Source: Acidobacteriota bacterium (GTDB lineage: Bacteria; Acidobacteriota; HRBIN11). Taken from it: a stretch of 12,556 bases of DNA. This document shows positions 12,391 to 12,556 of this stretch, piece after piece. The translations under genes and the position numbers were made by a program. Numbering within the stretch: position 1 is the stretch's first letter; every line of letters starts with the position of its first letter. The notes below the pieces were generated by a model. That model ran no database searches. It was given only the letters and a program-made list of their open reading frames with translations, and was not told the DNA's origin. The stretch lies in contig JAUQPV010000045.1 of NCBI GenBank assembly GCA_030550225.1, positions 1-12,556 of the forward strand, in the 5' to 3' direction.

Positions 12391-12556
12391 ATGCCGGAAG
12401 GACGGGTATGCATCCAGTGTGGGGCATCCGAGGTGGAGACGACTCTCCGGAAGTGCCCGATATGCTTCCGCCTGGTCTGCGTCGTCTGCGCGTACCGGGC
12501 GATGGGTCGATACTTCTGTAGTCGGTCTTGCTCGGATATCTTTTTCTTCGGGGATG
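12391..12556 (+). CDS. Eight-cysteine, probably zinc-binding small protein (3' partial)
   Basis: It starts at ATG 12391 after GAGG (12381-12384) and is still open at the window edge (55 codons seen). Cysteines are at 7/10, 22/25, 30/33 and 43/47, giving C-x2-C-x11-C-x2-C-x4-C-x2-C-x9-C-x3-C. The spacing, with C-x2-C-x4-C-x2-C in the middle, is like cross-brace zinc folds (FYVE/treble-clef type) holding two zinc ions. The visible end, GRYFCSRSCSDIFFFGD, weakly recalls small uncharacterised proteins of Acidobacteriota. I do not know a function; a zinc-binding adaptor or nucleic-acid-binding role is only a guess. Whether more domains follow cannot be seen. Confidence 0.75.
   Translation, partial: MPEGRVCIQCGASEVETTLRKCPICFRLVCVVCAYRAMGRYFCSRSCSDIFFFGD

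Overview
This is a GC-rich bacterial window of core housekeeping genes. Codon third positions are mostly G or C, with heavy use of GTC for Val and CGG for Arg. The window holds eight complete protein genes plus a ninth cut by the left edge (cca) and a tenth cut by the right edge. No rRNA, tRNA, transposase, phage gene or CRISPR array was found. The products are bacterial: two-domain penicillin-binding protein, bL25, bacterial Pth, PlsC. Gene content and repeat-laden intergenic DNA resemble thermophilic, deeply branching lineages known mostly from metagenomes. The terminal Cys-rich protein weakly recalls small acidobacterial proteins. Neither is enough to name a taxon.

Layout. 1-1494 (+): CCA-adding enzyme/poly(A) polymerase-type tRNA nucleotidyltransferase with HD domain, 5' end missing. 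1719-4103 (+): class A penicillin-binding protein. 4104-4792: long gene-free stretch. 4793-5569 (-): PlsC acyltransferase. 5741-6964 (-): lysine 2,3-aminomutase-type radical SAM enzyme. 6965-7199: divergent intergenic region with a strong promoter. 7200-7850 and 7854-8438 (+): bL25 and peptidyl-tRNA hydrolase as a tight translation operon, followed by a hairpin. 8439-8888: gene-free repeat region. 8889-9422 (+): exported Bcp-type peroxiredoxin. 9609-10388 (+): two-helix channel-like protein with an RCK/TrkA-N domain. 10553-11557 (+): stand-alone Clp D2-type AAA+ ATPase. 11688-12344 (+): thiamine-phosphate synthase. 12391 to the end (+): an eight-cysteine, probably zinc-binding protein.

The genes do not form one pathway. 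Translation (cca, bL25, pth), envelope (PBP1A, PlsC), peroxide defence, ion transport, protein unfolding and thiamine synthesis sit side by side.

The most unusual layer is the repeats. Most sizeable intergenic gaps carry inverted or tandem repeats built from short near-repeated words, and several distinct word families are present. One copy, about 67 bp, lies in frame inside the cca coding sequence and adds about 22 residues. It shares a perfect 16-bp block (reverse complement) with a hairpin upstream of thiE. Two proteins also stand out: the channel-like protein has I-D-L-R-G where K+ channels have T-V-G-Y-G, and the D2-only Clp ATPase keeps an I-G-F tripeptide like the ClpP-docking loop of ClpA/C/X.
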